NCBI GenBank assembly: GCA_036785705.1
Contig: JAWUZG010000333.1
Span: 248,001-312,000 of the forward strand
Reading direction: 5' to 3'
Length of the DNA stretch: 64,000 nucleotides
Source of the DNA: Acanthornis magna
Lineage: Eukaryota; Chordata; Aves; Passeriformes; Acanthizidae
Below the pieces are notes generated by a model. That model was not told the DNA's origin, searched no databases, and saw nothing but the letters and a program-made list of their open reading frames with translations. Positions 11,208 to 23,430 of this stretch are shown in pieces. How positions within the stretch are numbered: the first letter of the stretch is position 1; each line of letters opens with the position of its first letter. The position numbers were made by a program, and so were the translations under genes.

Positions 11208-14200
11208 AAATGAAAGTGTATTTTAAAAAAATTATTAGATATACACATTTATATTTTTGAGTAATCTTTTCTTTAAATTGTCTGTGAATATATTTCGGTC
11301 ATGAAGCTTAAGGGAATAACTCCGTTATGTCTAAGAGGTCCTTTTAGAGCTCAGTTTCTATCATCCCAACTATTAAAACCTCATGAAATGAACAGGTGTA
11401 GTGCCACCAAGAAAACCCTCATCTCTGGAGCACACTTTGATATAGTTTTGGTACAGTGTAAAAGAAATGTTTGTACTTCAGTTGCTTGGTATGAATGGCA
11501 GTAACTTTTCAGTTTCATGGAGCAGTGCAATACTTAGTCTCAAGGTGTACAGTCTCCTTTCCTTTACACATGTACTTTACATTAATAATAATGAGTATTA
11601 CACATTTGGATTATCATTAGGCTATTTTGAAAAAACTTTCAGTAATTTCTTAGATGAATTCTTATTTAGTGTTTGAAGTGTGTTGAAAGGTACAGATGAT
11701 TTTGACCATGAGAAAAGGAAAGGAATTCTGCAGAAATTAGCTGTTTTCAGTGCTTTATTCCAGCTGAGAATTAGATAATGTATTAAAAAGACAAAAGCTA
11801 ATCTTTCCCCCTCTGTAAAAGTCATTACCATTTAACAACTGCTGGAGGACTTGTATGAAGTACTTTAGAGGTCTCAATTCAGTTTCTAGAGCGCAGATGT
11901 CTTTAAAGTACCACAAATATCCTAGAAATTATGGTATTTTAGCCCTTGTGTTTTGAGCAGATGATCTACGTGTTATGGATGTGGAGAGGGAAGCTGACTA
12001 ATTTTGCCAAACCAGGCATGTCTTTTGTCCAATACCTTATATTCTGGGATTCGAGTGAGAAGTGAAGAAGTGCTGAGGCAGTAATTGCAGTCATCCAGTT
12101 TAACACAGAGCAGAGGGAGTGTGACTGTGATTTAGGAATAAAAGAACGTGATAAGTAAGTTTTGGACATTAGCTGCTCTGCTAATGTACTATTTTGTGTG
12201 ACAGGAATGGGTATATAGATTTCTGTCCCTGAAATTGTTCATTTTTTGCTTCACTGAATGAAAGTTGTTGAAATCATAACTTTTGTCTCTGTCAGCTTAC
12301 TTTCATTAACCTTATTCATAATACAAAATCTCCTCAGTCTATGATAGTTTATGTTTAAAAGATCTGTAGTTATTTTCAGATTGCTTTTATTCAGTTCCCC
12401 ATCCATTAAGCTTTTTTGTAACATCCTGTTTTTTCACTAGTGGCTGTAATTTTCATGTGCTTTGTTTAAAGTTCTGCTTGTTATTTTTGTTTTCCTGTCT
12501 CCTGAATTTGTGACTGTAGAGCATCTCCTGTATAACTTCCTCTGGTTTAAACTTTTCACTGATTTTGATGGACAGTCCTCCTTTTTATTGATTATTTTCA
12601 TCTGAATCAGAGTATGAAAACACACTAGGCAGATGCTACAGTCCATCTAGTCATGTGTTTCAGCTTGCTATTTATTTTCAGTACCAGGCAATTTGTGTGT
12701 TTGCCCTTACTGTTTAATGGGATTCCTTCTCCTGGAGCTGGGACTAATTTTCTTTTCATTGTGCTGCAATTTCAAGAGATTCTGAAAAACAAATAGTAAC
12801 ACATGAATTTCATAGACATCCTACTGCATACTGAAAATGGAGGAGGACCAGAACATGAAGGAAATGGATGAAAAATTAGAGTCCTTGATACAGGCAAAAG
12901 GCAAAAGCTCGGTTTTTTGGATATAACGTGGACAATTAGTGTAGTCGACACTGTTCAAAAGATAGAAGGGTAACACAGATTAAGGTGAACAGAATTTTAA
13001 AAATCTTTGTTAGGAAAAAAGTACTCTTAGTTGACTTAAAGTGTGGTCAGATAATTAGAATATAATTTTATAATTTTAAAATTAGATGGTACACTTGACT
13101 GCAGCCAAAATTCAGCACCCAAACTGTCTCATCCTGTGAGGGGACCAGAATATTTTGATGTAATTTGTGGTTAAAATTTTCATGTCTCTTCTGTAGACCA
13201 GCATAAATCTGTTTCTTTCTTGTTTCTATAGCTTTAGTCTGCAAACCAGTCAACATCACTGTGAGAGAATGATGGTCTCCATACAGGGTGGTCTTGAACA
13301 CACAGTGATTATTCAAAGTTGTAGAACAGTCAGCTAATCATGACACCAGCCTTTCTTCCTCATTTTCTAGTGGCAACATTTTAGAAAGCCCGTGGACTCC
13401 TGTAATATGAGTGGTTTTGGTCATGGTTAATAATGGCTGATGCTTTTTCTGACTCTTGCCTCTCCTAGCATCAGAAACTAAATATATATTTTTTTTAAAA
13501 AGTTTTCTGTTTTGCTTACATTTAAAAAAATACTCCAAAAATAAAACAATCTTGATTTGTCACCTGTTATCTATTATTTGTCAGAAGGAATGACAAATAT
13601 ACTCATCTAATAAATGCTGAAGTAAGGATCCAGTGCAGCCAGCACCTAAATTGCTTTTGTGTATTACAGTGGATAAAAATCTAGAAAAGGAATTGAGTAT
13701 TGATTTTCCTAATCTGTTTTGATTTTGAATCAACAGAAAATGCATACACATGCAGCGCCCATACCAAAAAAGCTTCTTTTTAGGTCTGAACTTTCTTACA
13801 TGCTTATATATATCTGCACAAAATATACAAAGATCTCACTTCTCTCATTTGCAAATATTTTGCATTGAGTCTGCATTTATTTTGACATAGAAAACCCTAA
13901 AGCATTCCCTTAAAGTCACTACCACTCTTGCTATCATCACCAGGCTTTAAAATTGTGTCTTAGATTTTGCTAAGTCCCTTACTTAAGTAATATTTTATTG
14001 GTTTAAAGCCTGAATATCAACTTCTGCTTTTATTTATGTTTGATTGGCCTTCTTCCTGCTGTGTCTGGAGTGGTATATGCATCTGCAAATGATCTGAGTT
14101 TGCTAATGCGGAGATTTATAGGTGTCTTTTTTCCCCCTCAACAAAATACCAGAAATTAATGTAAAATACTTGTTTACCTGCACTTAGAAGTATTTTAGAA

Positions 14201-17200
14201 ACACCTGTGAAGAAACTAACCAGAATGTATGTGTTCTGGTCACCAGTTAATGCATTTCTATGTTCCCACAGACTTGCTATAACCCAAGTTGCAGTCATGA
14301 GTAACCCTGCCTTTTAGAGAAATTAATTTAGAACCCCCTTATTTTGATTTTTTTATTACAGTGGGACCTGTCAGGTTAGATGCTTTGTTGTGCTTAACTG
14401 CTGATGGTGGCAACTTAGGCTTTAAACAACTTTGAAACCACTTGTGCTTGATCTGGAACTTAGTGAAGCAGATGGAAAGTCTGCAAGATGAAAATGGTGT
14501 ATTGAGAACAGTAAGTCAGCAGGTCTTTGCAGAGATAGGCTGGTAGTGGGTCAGTGTGGGGCAAGTTAAAGAGACTCCAGGGACTGCTCTGCCTGAAATC
14601 TTCTAAAGATCCCAAGCTATAGAACAAGCTTCAACTTGGAGGAAGTTTGGATTTGCCTTTAAGTTTTGCAACACAAGCTTTTCTTTAATTTTTTATACTA
14701 CTTTGTTGTACAAAGCACATGAGATAAAGCAAGATGCTTGCAGCTGAGTATGATTAGCATATATTTATGCTGCTAATTGAACATTATGCAAATTGTATTC
14801 TCTCCTGGTTAGCTCACTGAGCCCTGGATATGGGGTTTCTCTCAGCAGAGTGTGAGTCCTTCTTCTGTAATTGTTTCATACTTGCAGAAATTAAAATTGC
14901 TCTGTCTTGTCACACTTTTTACCATGTTTCTTTTAATATTGTAATTATATGGAAGTTTCTAAATGAGAAACACAACCCCAACTGGCAATTATTTGAAAAA
15001 AAAATTTTGTGAAAGGTTCAGATTTATTGCCTCCCCGCAAAGGCTCAGGGACTTTGATTTTTGGGCCAGTCAGACTTGCAAGAATTTTTTTTGTTTACAA
15101 TGAGCTGAAGATGGTGGGGGGGCTTATTTTGATCTTTTATGTGTGTAAATCAAGAAAACTTTGAAGTTTGTGTGGGGTTAAAACCAGTGCGACTCTGATG
15201 AGATTCAGACTGCTGTTGTTTCTGTAAGAGATGTGTGGGGAGCTTATGCTTGTGCTGCTGGACCTGTGACCTGAGCAGCCGTGGCTGGAGCCAGAGCCAC
15301 CTCCTGCAGATCCCTGCACCTCCCTTGCTGCCAAAATGCCTTTTCCTCTTCAGCATGTGATTATGTGCACTAGTGCAGTGTCTTGCTATGAATTACTGGG
15401 GCCATGAAAGCTCCCATTACAGCCCTTCTCACAACTCAACCAGCACAATGGACAAAATCACAGATTTCCCTGATGGATTGCACAGCTCTGCACTCACACA
15501 AAGTCTGCGGATCTAAGGGATGGCAGTGCTTTGCAGGGGTAAAAAAACCACTTTTCAGTTGTTAACACAAAACAAAATAACAATCCCTTATATTTAATAG
15601 AAAAAAGCCTGGGAGAAAATGGCCCCATGCTGAGCCCAGCTGTGATTTTGGTGGTGGGGGAGTGCAGGAGGGCAGGCACTGTTTTTCTGCCAAGACCTTG
15701 ACTGTGGGAGTTGCTCCATCTTCCCAGCTTTTGTTGGTCAGAAATGAAGACCAGCAGGGGATTGTGTGAAGCCTACAGGGCCATGCTGTGGGGGCTTTCT
15801 CAGCTAGAGATGTTTTTGTTGGGAGTGGTTTTACTTCAGTTAATGTATTTGAGCAGACTTGTTAGTGCTGTTTCGTCACCAGGTGGCACCCAGACATAGT
15901 CTGTACACGGTTTTCTTGGTTGGGAGAGCTGGTTTTTTATGCTTCAGTGACAGTGTGGCCATAGTGGTTCACTTTGTGTGATCAGCTTCTGGAGGGAGGA
16001 CCCACAACCATGAGGAATGCTGGCATGTGGCCTTTGGTTTTGAGTAACATCCTCATGGTCAAATGCAGCCATAATAAACAATCCAGTGTGAGTGTCTTCA
16101 CCCATGGCAGGGGTTCTGATGTGTAACTGTAAACACTGGGAACATCCCTGCTCTCAGGAGGAATTTAGGAGATGTACCTCCGCTGCTGCCATTGCTTTTA
16201 AGGTACTGTAGGTTTGCCTGGTTGTAGCATCTTCCTTTTTCAACCAGATTCAATTGGATCGGGCCAGTTTCCTTGACTTGAATGTATTATTCCTATGCTT
16301 TCTATATTAATGAAATTAATTGAATGTAGTGTCAACAGTGGCATTTTTGTCTCTGTGTGTGAGGCAAACAGCTGTGAAGTCGGTCAGACTTCGCATGTCC
16401 TGTGAGCAAGTGTGACATAACTGGGAGGCAACAGTTGTGGACAGAGTCCACTGTTTAGTGAAGCACTCTAGAACCCTGAGAGATGAAAGGCAGTGCATAA
16501 ATGTGAAATATTATAATTAGTGAGCAGGATCATTGCCAAAAACCTCTTATTGTTCTCATTTGCAGGAATGTGTGCTGCTCTCTTAATTTAAAAAGTAATT
16601 CAGATAGCTTAAGAAGGTTTATTGGCTCAGTGAGGGAGAACCTTAGCTAAGAGGGATGTTAGAAGCACCTTTTTTCATTCTTATTAAAAAAGCTCAAATA
16701 TGGGGGAAAAATTGTCTTGTAACGGCCAGGTGGCCTTACAAGGTTTTTTCCTATGTTTACTGAGTCCACTTTGCTAAATCCACCTTTGTGGTGTGGTGTG
16801 CTCTCATGCAAAGATCCCCCAACAAAGTTGAAATGCTCAAATATTTTTAAGATCATTGTTTTTATGAGACATTTATGGTTTTATGTTTTCAAAGCTAGGG
16901 TCTGTGCAGCTAGCTGACAATATAAAATGGAAGTAGTTCAACCCTTGCAGGGAAGCAGGAGTGAGCTGTGTATGCTAAAGTTAACCCAAAGTATGAAAAT
17001 GTCATGAGATGTGCATAAGAAATGTAGACTGAAATAACTTCCCCCAAATCTTGGGTTAATTTAGTTTTTAGTTGGGGCTTATTTTGTAATTTTGTAGTGG
17101 TTTTTGATCTGTTAATGCTGATGAACTCTTTGACGTTTCTGACTTTTACTTTGTTTTACTTTCTAGAAGTTAAGATGTTAGAAAAAAATGCATGTCTTTG

Positions 17201-18564
17201 GGACAAAGACAAAATCAAGAGCCTAATATCATTGTAGGAGTATTTCTAACGTCCCTATTTTTGTATATCACCATCTGCAATGTGTGTTTGGCTTGAAAAC
17301 CTGACTCGAGGACACTGTCTGCTCCTGGCCTCTCCTCTTTGTCCAGAAAGAAAGGCGACAAAGCAGATATCTTACCAATCCTTATTCAGAGGCTGCACTT
17401 CTTGGGCTTTAAAGGAAGGTGAGGTAGGTGTCCCTCTTGTCCTACCATTCCAGCACCATAGTTCATCCGAGGAGGAGCAGTTTGCTAAATTTTTGGTAGC
17501 TTCAGCTTATATAATTACCTGTAGCCAAATTCTGGTCATAATTAATGTACTATAGAGATATTTGGCCATAGACCTGGGAAGGATAATAAGGCTGTAGAGG
17601 CAGCACTTTTACAGGTTGCATTATTTTTCTATCTTTAGTACTAAATGGGCAAGGTAAAATGTGTTGAATTCTCCTTGCATGTAAACAGCTAAGTCTAATT
17701 TCCAGGTTCTAGCTTCTCTTTTGTAGAGGTTAGACCAAAACAGGAAGCAGGAGGGAAAAAAAGAGAATAAAATGGCATGCATCTTTCTTTCAATGTTTTC
17801 TAAACTATACCAAGGTCAGCAGGCCAGAACAGTTGGTATTACTGTACCTTTCCTGGCATTATTAAATGTTTTGCATCCTGTTCATATACCATCTGTTTAG
17901 TTGTTCAGTGATATAATGACCAAAATGAAAAGCAAAGACATTTGCACTGGCATTGTATAAAATAGACTGCTGGAAATTCAGAGCAGTTCCTTGCCTACTT
18001 TGAGTAAGATCCCTTGTTTATTCCGGTAAATGACTCACCTGGGCAGTTACTGCCAGCATTTTGGAAGATTGCATGCCCAGCATTTTTACATGCTGAATGT
18101 TCAGCATGTATATACAGCATGTTATATAGTTGAAACTGGCACACACAAGGACCAGATTTTCAAAGGTCCTTGGATTTCACACAGGTTTTGCACTAAGGCT
18201 GCATTCCCAAAAAACTGAATATCAACAAGAACTCATATTTTGAAAAGCCTGACAGCTTAGAAAGAATTGTTTTGTTGCCTAAAATAAAATGAAGCAAGAG
18301 TTTGCTTCCTGGCAGTGTCTGCAGAGGATGGGAAAATTCTGGCCAGGGAGAGTAGTAACAGATAACTGTTGCTCTTGGTTGCTCCTTTGAAGTGTGAGCA
18401 CTCTGAGAAAGCCTAACTCTTTTCAGGAGCGACGTCCTCCCAAAGTGAGCTCTTACACCTAGACTGGAGGAAATCTGGCATATATGGAAAAAAGAAGGCA
18501 AACCCCACACTTTTAAGGCTGTGGAAAATAATACGTATTCTTTGTATTGTTTAACCAAATACAG
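11208..18564. other. Unique non-coding DNA
   Basis: No exon, RNA gene or transposon recognised. Base composition is AT-rich, with slightly GC-richer intervals near 15200-15350 and 15630-15700. A T/A-rich acceptor-like tract near 14346-14361 is followed 13 nt later by a weak donor and is not convincing. A perfect palindrome lies at 18089-18108 and is listed separately. Confidence 0.55.
18089..18108. repeat. 20-bp near-perfect palindrome
   Basis: CATGCTGAA, a two-base TG centre, then TTCAGCATG. The two 9-base arms are exact reverse complements. Flanking sequence repeats the AGCAT core several more times (about 18079-18083 and 18116-18120), so this is a small cluster of related inverted words. 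It could be a dyad-symmetric protein site or a mutational product of local snap-back replication. Confidence 0.7.
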
Positions 18565-18630
18565 AGATTGTTGTCCAGAGAGCTGGTGGATGCCCTGGAC
18601 ATGTTCAAGGTCAGGTTGGGCGAGGCTCAC
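18565..18630 (+). mobile_element. Short CR1 LINE fragment (3' region)
   Basis: The stretch reads like the CR1 3' segment: a TTGTCCAGAGAGCTGG block, then GGATGCCCTGGACATGTTCA and AAGGTCAGGTTGGGCGAGGC. In intact CR1 these words follow one another just before the 3' tail. The expected tail (ACCTGGTCTAGTGG and the TGATTCT terminus) is missing, so the fragment is truncated at both ends. Confidence 0.6.
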
Positions 18631-18884
18631 CCCAAATGTTGTGGGTGTGGAATGGCAGCACCTTTTCATTCCATATGATCTTCGGGTGTGTTCCCCTGTA
18701 TACTGATTGCATAAGGACAAGCCGGGGTAGAACACTCTGAACAACACAACTCTTAATCAGCTATCAGTTCTCACTTTTCCCACACACAAACTGTTTGATT
18801 GGCCTTTACACTGAGAAATTTCCACAAAAGGGAAGGCAATAGAGCCTTTATTTCAGACTCAAGTTCTGCAGTACCTCATGTGAA

Positions 18885-19544
18885 CAGGCTGAGAGCAGCC
18901 CTGGGGAGAAGGACTTGGGGGTGCTGGTGGATGTGAGGCTGGATATGAGCCAGCCAAGAAAATCAAAAATACCCTGAGCTGCATCAAAGAGAGAGTGGCC
19001 AGTGGGGTGAGGGAGGGGATTCTGCCCCTCTCCTTTGGTGAGACCCCAGCTGGGGTGCTGCATCCAGCTCTGGGGTTCTGAGCACAGCAAGGACTTGGAC
19101 CTGTTGGAGTGAGTCCAAAGAGCACCACAGAGATGATCAGAGGGATGGAGCACTTCTGTGAAGAAAGACAAAGAGAATTGGGATTGTTCAGCCTGGGGAA
19201 GAGGTGGCCTTGGGGAGATCTTGTTGCAGCCTTCCAAGACCTAAAGGGAGCCTAAGAAATACAAAGAAGGGCTTTTTCCAAGGGGAAATGTCTTTAAACT
19301 GAAAGAGAGTAGATTTTGATTAGATATGAGAAAGAAATTCTCTACTGGGAGGATGGTGAGGCACTGGAACAGTTTTCCCAGAAAAGGTGTGTATGTCCCA
19401 TCCCTGAAAGTGTAAAAGCCCAGGTTAAGTGAGGGTTTGAACAACCTGGTCTAGTGGAAAGTGTCCCTGCTCATGTCAAGGTGGTTGGAATTAAATGATC
19501 TTTAAGGTCTCTTCCAACCAAGCCATTCTATGATTCTGTGATTT
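18885..19544 (+). mobile_element. CR1 LINE, 5'-truncated 3' end
   Basis: About 660 bp of CR1 in sense orientation. It begins in the C-terminal part of ORF2: GACTTGGGGGTGCTGGTGGA encodes DLGVLVD, followed by VRLDMSQ, as in the family. It continues through the conserved TTCAGCCTGGGGAAGAGGTG block and the AACCTGGTCTAGTGGAAAGT block. It ends at the diagnostic CR1 terminus, CCATTCTATGATTCTGTGAT. The reading frame is broken by indels just after MSQ, so the copy is dead. CR1 copies are typically 5'-truncated and end in a short repeat rather than poly(A), which matches. Divergence looks moderate. Confidence 0.93.
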
Positions 19545-21535
19545 AAGATAATAAATGGTAAAATTTCTGTAATTAAAAAAATAAGGTTTCCTTTCTGATA
19601 ATGACAATTACATGAAATCTATAAACAAAAATTACAATGTATTTAAAGTGGTTTTGTGTTTGTGTGGACGAGTCAAGGGTAACTTCTGAATGAGTTTTAA
19701 TAAAGGTAAGTGCATGCTGGAGGTACTATAAAAATCCCAGTTTGCTGATGAAACTGATAAATTATGATAATTGATGCCAATAATTTATTTTTCTGTTGAT
19801 ACTGAGATTAGCACTTGCAGACAGAGAGTTAAAGTTCATCATTTAAGAGTGCCAGAGGCACTGCTGGGCTATGTTTACAAGCCTTTTAATGACTCTGGTA
19901 GGTGATGCCACATGAATATTTGTTTTAATGGCATATATTGGTAGGCGAAAAATTGCGACTTGCACGATATAGCCGTCTCTTAAAAATTAAATGAACATAT
20001 GGTAAATGATAGGCATTTTAAAGAAGCTCCAAATAGTTTCATTACAGTTAGCTGGCAGTGATGGAATTGAAGAGTAATAAGGAGGGAAAGAAAAGCTTTC
20101 CTTCTGTGTGCAGACTGAAACTGTGATTACACTGGTATCTCATGTACAGGATAAGTGGGAAGGGAGGGCTCATACCATGTGAAATTGCTGACAAATGTTA
20201 AAATCAGTCCTGTATCATGTGCAGAGGCTTTAATCATGTTGCTGACTGCATCTCTTTTTGTGAAAGGGGACACATCTTGCCTTTGAGGACATTTACCTGG
20301 CTGGAAAAGCCTTGTTTCCAATTGTTATGCAGAGCTGCGTGTCATCCCATTGCCGCAGACTGTGAGCTCGTGATAAGAGCTAATTGACTTGCAATTCCTT
20401 ATTTGCATCGCATTTTTGATTCCTGGAAATCAATGAGCAACCTGAAAGTCATGACATTGTAGAGGTCAGTGTGTGCACACACACGCCAGCAACCACAGAA
20501 TTTGATTAGCTGAAATGGTGACAGGGTTTTTGTACATTTTTTTAGCTTTGATATGAAAAAGAGTTGGACAAGGTAGGTCTGGCTGAGAAGTGTTTGCTTA
20601 TCATCTTTTTTTCTCTCTCATAAAACTGCCGGCAGTCTACTCAGGTGCCTTTAAAGCTTGTACTGCTGACAGCAGTTGGAGTTTCTGGGGAAGTGCTATG
20701 ATGCTGAGGAAGCAAGTTTAATAATTTCTGACGTTGATCCTATGCTGGTTAAAGAATGTAGGATTTTCAGGACAAGCCTGAGAAAAGATAGGCCACTGAG
20801 GAAGATGCTCTACTACTAAAAACATGTGCTGAAAGCCTGAGGAGTAACTTTTTGTTCTTCCGGAACAGCAACTGTTGTTTCATGCTAAGCAGGAGTTCTG
20901 ATGGAAATTCATATAGATTTTCAGGTTCTGCAAAGCCATATGAGGTATTTTGCATGAGTAATGATCACTCCGAAAAAGAGCCTTTCTGCAGTAAGCTTAA
21001 AATCTAGGAGTGTGAATCAAATATAATGCACTGTACATACATCATCATAAGTGGTCTTGATACCCCAGAAAAAGTTTCTCTACACCGATCATTTTCATTA
21101 ACAAGTTGCATGTGAGAAAGATCAGTAATCCTTGTTCACACAGTGTCTCTAAATTGTCTATTAAAGTGCCTGTTAACAGTGACATCTTTTTTGAGAGGGA
21201 AAAGCCACTTGTTTATGTCTTTTGTCACTAATATGCTGAATGAAGTATTGAACTGAATGGAATGAGGTGGTGTCAGGGGCCAATGATGAGAGAAAAAGAA
21301 TTGACAAAAGAGAAGGAAATGATACAGAGAATATGGAAATAAGTAGAAAGCAGAAATCTGTGTGGAAATGGAAAAGTGATCAATATATCTACAATTAATT
21401 CAGGCTAGGTGACACTGGGAAAAGGAGGCTTCAGAAATCTGCTACTGCGTTTTTGTTTCTGATTTCTTTAAACACGTGTAGTAGAAGAAAAATATTGCCA
21501 AATACAGGAAAGGCTGAAAAGAAAGTAAATCAAGG
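19545..21535. other. Unique non-coding DNA
   Basis: No gene or repeat recognised. A strong isolated 5' splice-site word (AAG|GTAAGT) lies at about 19702-19710 without an upstream acceptor. The stretch near 20330-20480 has non-repetitive, motif-rich texture, including a POU-type octamer (ATTTGCAT) at 20401-20408 and TAATTG cores. It is a candidate conserved non-coding element, unproven. Confidence 0.5.
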
Positions 21536-21721
21536 GGAAGGAAGGAAGGAAGGAAGGAAGGAAGGAAGGAAGGAAGGAAGGAAGGAAGGAAGGAAGGAAG
21601 GAAGGAAGGAAGGAAGGAAGGAATGGTGCGGAAGGAAGGAAGGAAGGAATGGTGCGGAAGGAAGGAATGGTGCGGAAGGAATGGTGCGGAAGGAAGGAAT
21701 GGTGCGGAAGGAAGGAAGGAA
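21536..21721. repeat. (GGAA)n microsatellite with TGGTGC interruptions
   Basis: A pure run of 22 GGAA units (21536-21623) is followed by five blocks, each introduced by TGGTGC and carrying 5, 3, 2, 3 and 4 GGAA units. The interruptions are identical and the phase is never lost. This suggests that one TGGTGC insertion was copied by slippage or unequal exchange. The strand asymmetry (all purine in the first 88 bp) allows triplex structure. Open frames on both strands here (KEGR and FLPS repeats) are artefacts of the 4-bp period. Confidence 0.97.
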
Positions 21722-23408
21722 TTATTCTCTGGAAGTGGGTACATCTGTGTCTTGAACAACAAAAATCATGCTCTTTCTGACTCCACTTCCTTGACACCTG
21801 CAAGCAAATGAAATATGTGCTAAAATGTCCAGTTATATGAAAATTGGTTTGGAAAGGGCAGCTAGAGTAAAATCTAAAATGAAGGCAGGAAAATAACAGA
21901 AATCATAAATAACAGGAAGTCATGACAGGGGCATAATCTTTTCCAGCCTTAATGATTTTATTATTTTATGAGATGTGGTAATATTATGTAAAAATAAGGC
22001 TCTCTGTAGAGTTGCCCAAAATAATATCTAGTAATCATTTGAGACATCCTATGTGGAATGGGTTGGTAAGTTGCAGACCTTACAGTGGTGCTGTAGCCTC
22101 GGGAGTGCTGGATTTCAGGGCGAATAAGCACAGGCAAAGCACATTGCATGCCTGTGGGCAGTAGAAACAAATGCTTCTTAGAGGTCACAAAGCCTCACAA
22201 AGAATCAATCTGTAGATACACATGTGCATGTGCCATGCATGTGCCAAGATACACTTTGTGATAGAACACTGATAGTGCAGGGCAGTAATGAGGGGCAGCA
22301 CTGTAGGATTTAATTTGCTATTATTTTATTTTACAACCAAGTTAGATGTAGATGCATACTTGAATTTCTTAGGACCTGGAAGATTCTTCAGCCTGTGAAA
22401 CCACATGATGAGAAGGTGTTTTCCCTGCCAGGCAGGGCAGGTCTGGCTTCAGACATCTCAGAAGAACATCCTGGTTTGGTCTCTTTGCTGCTTCTGTCTC
22501 CTTCTGCTCTGTCTTCTTCCACAATGCATAGTGTGTTATGCTATGTCCTGTTGAGGAGCTAAACCATGTCCATTTAACAGTCACTGGGCATTGCCTGTTT
22601 GTCAAATGTTTTAATCTGTGAACCAAATATGTGGAATGTGCAGTTAGCTTGCAGGAGTAGGTAGTCATAGGGGTTTACATGGGCTGATTGAGTGGGGTTT
22701 TCGCCTTAGTTTTGCGGATGCTGTTGTATCATACCATGCTGCTTGTTTTCCAAAATTAAGCAGTATTTTAAGAAAAGAAAGGAAAGAAGCTTCCAGAAGA
22801 GTTTGATTTAAAATTACTTCAAGAATCCTGAACTATTAGCCATTTCATATGGAGCAATGCTAATGTTGTGCAATATGCATTAAAAGGGGAGGGGAAGAAT
22901 GAAATGCTTTCAAACAAATGACTAATGGGCACATTAGGACAAGTCTTCTTGCATCTTAGGCATTTTCACTTCTTACATTGTTATGACTACAAGTTCTACA
23001 TTTATTTACCACATAAAACTTTCATCTTTAGGGAATGAAAGATTTCCATATTAGCACAGCAGAAATTTCCTCAAAACTGTTATGATCTTACTTACTAATT
23101 AGGAAAATATATTTGATCCTATGGATTGAAGAGAGACCAGGAGGTTTTCCATCTAACTAACTAGCTTTTATGCAACATGTGTGTTAAAATATAAATAGTC
23201 TTTATATCTCTCTAGTAATTTATTTGATACACAAGTATGAGTGTTATTACCTCATGTGCATGTAACGAAGAGTGTCTCATGTTTTCTTGAATTCTACGTC
23301 TGTGAAGCAGAGACACCTTTTTAGTAGAGCTACTGATTTTCATCAGCTATTCATAACAAAAATACAAACTGATTTTGTTTTTAATATGGAATAGTGATAT
23401 TTCAGTTT

Positions 23409-23430
23409 ATTTTTAAAATTTTTTAAAAAT
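23409..23430. repeat. 22-bp A/T palindrome
   Basis: ATTTTTAAAA, then TT, then TTTTAAAAAT. The 10-bp arms are exact reverse complements made only of A and T. It could extrude a cruciform or act as a base-unpairing element. In AT-rich DNA such a sequence may also be chance. Confidence 0.75.

Noticed and set aside
18021..18050. Minus-strand donor-like word (CCCAG|GTGAGTC)
   Set aside because: No acceptor or open exon on the minus strand at a suitable distance.
18193..18747. 184-codon minus-strand open frame
   Set aside because: Runs antisense through a CR1 fragment and unique DNA; no domain or expected codon pattern.
18848..19237. Minus-strand frame of 129 codons
   Set aside because: Antisense of a CR1 3' end.
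21442..21811. Open frames on both strands encoding KEGR and FLPS repeats
   Set aside because: Direct consequence of the 4-bp GGAA repeat.
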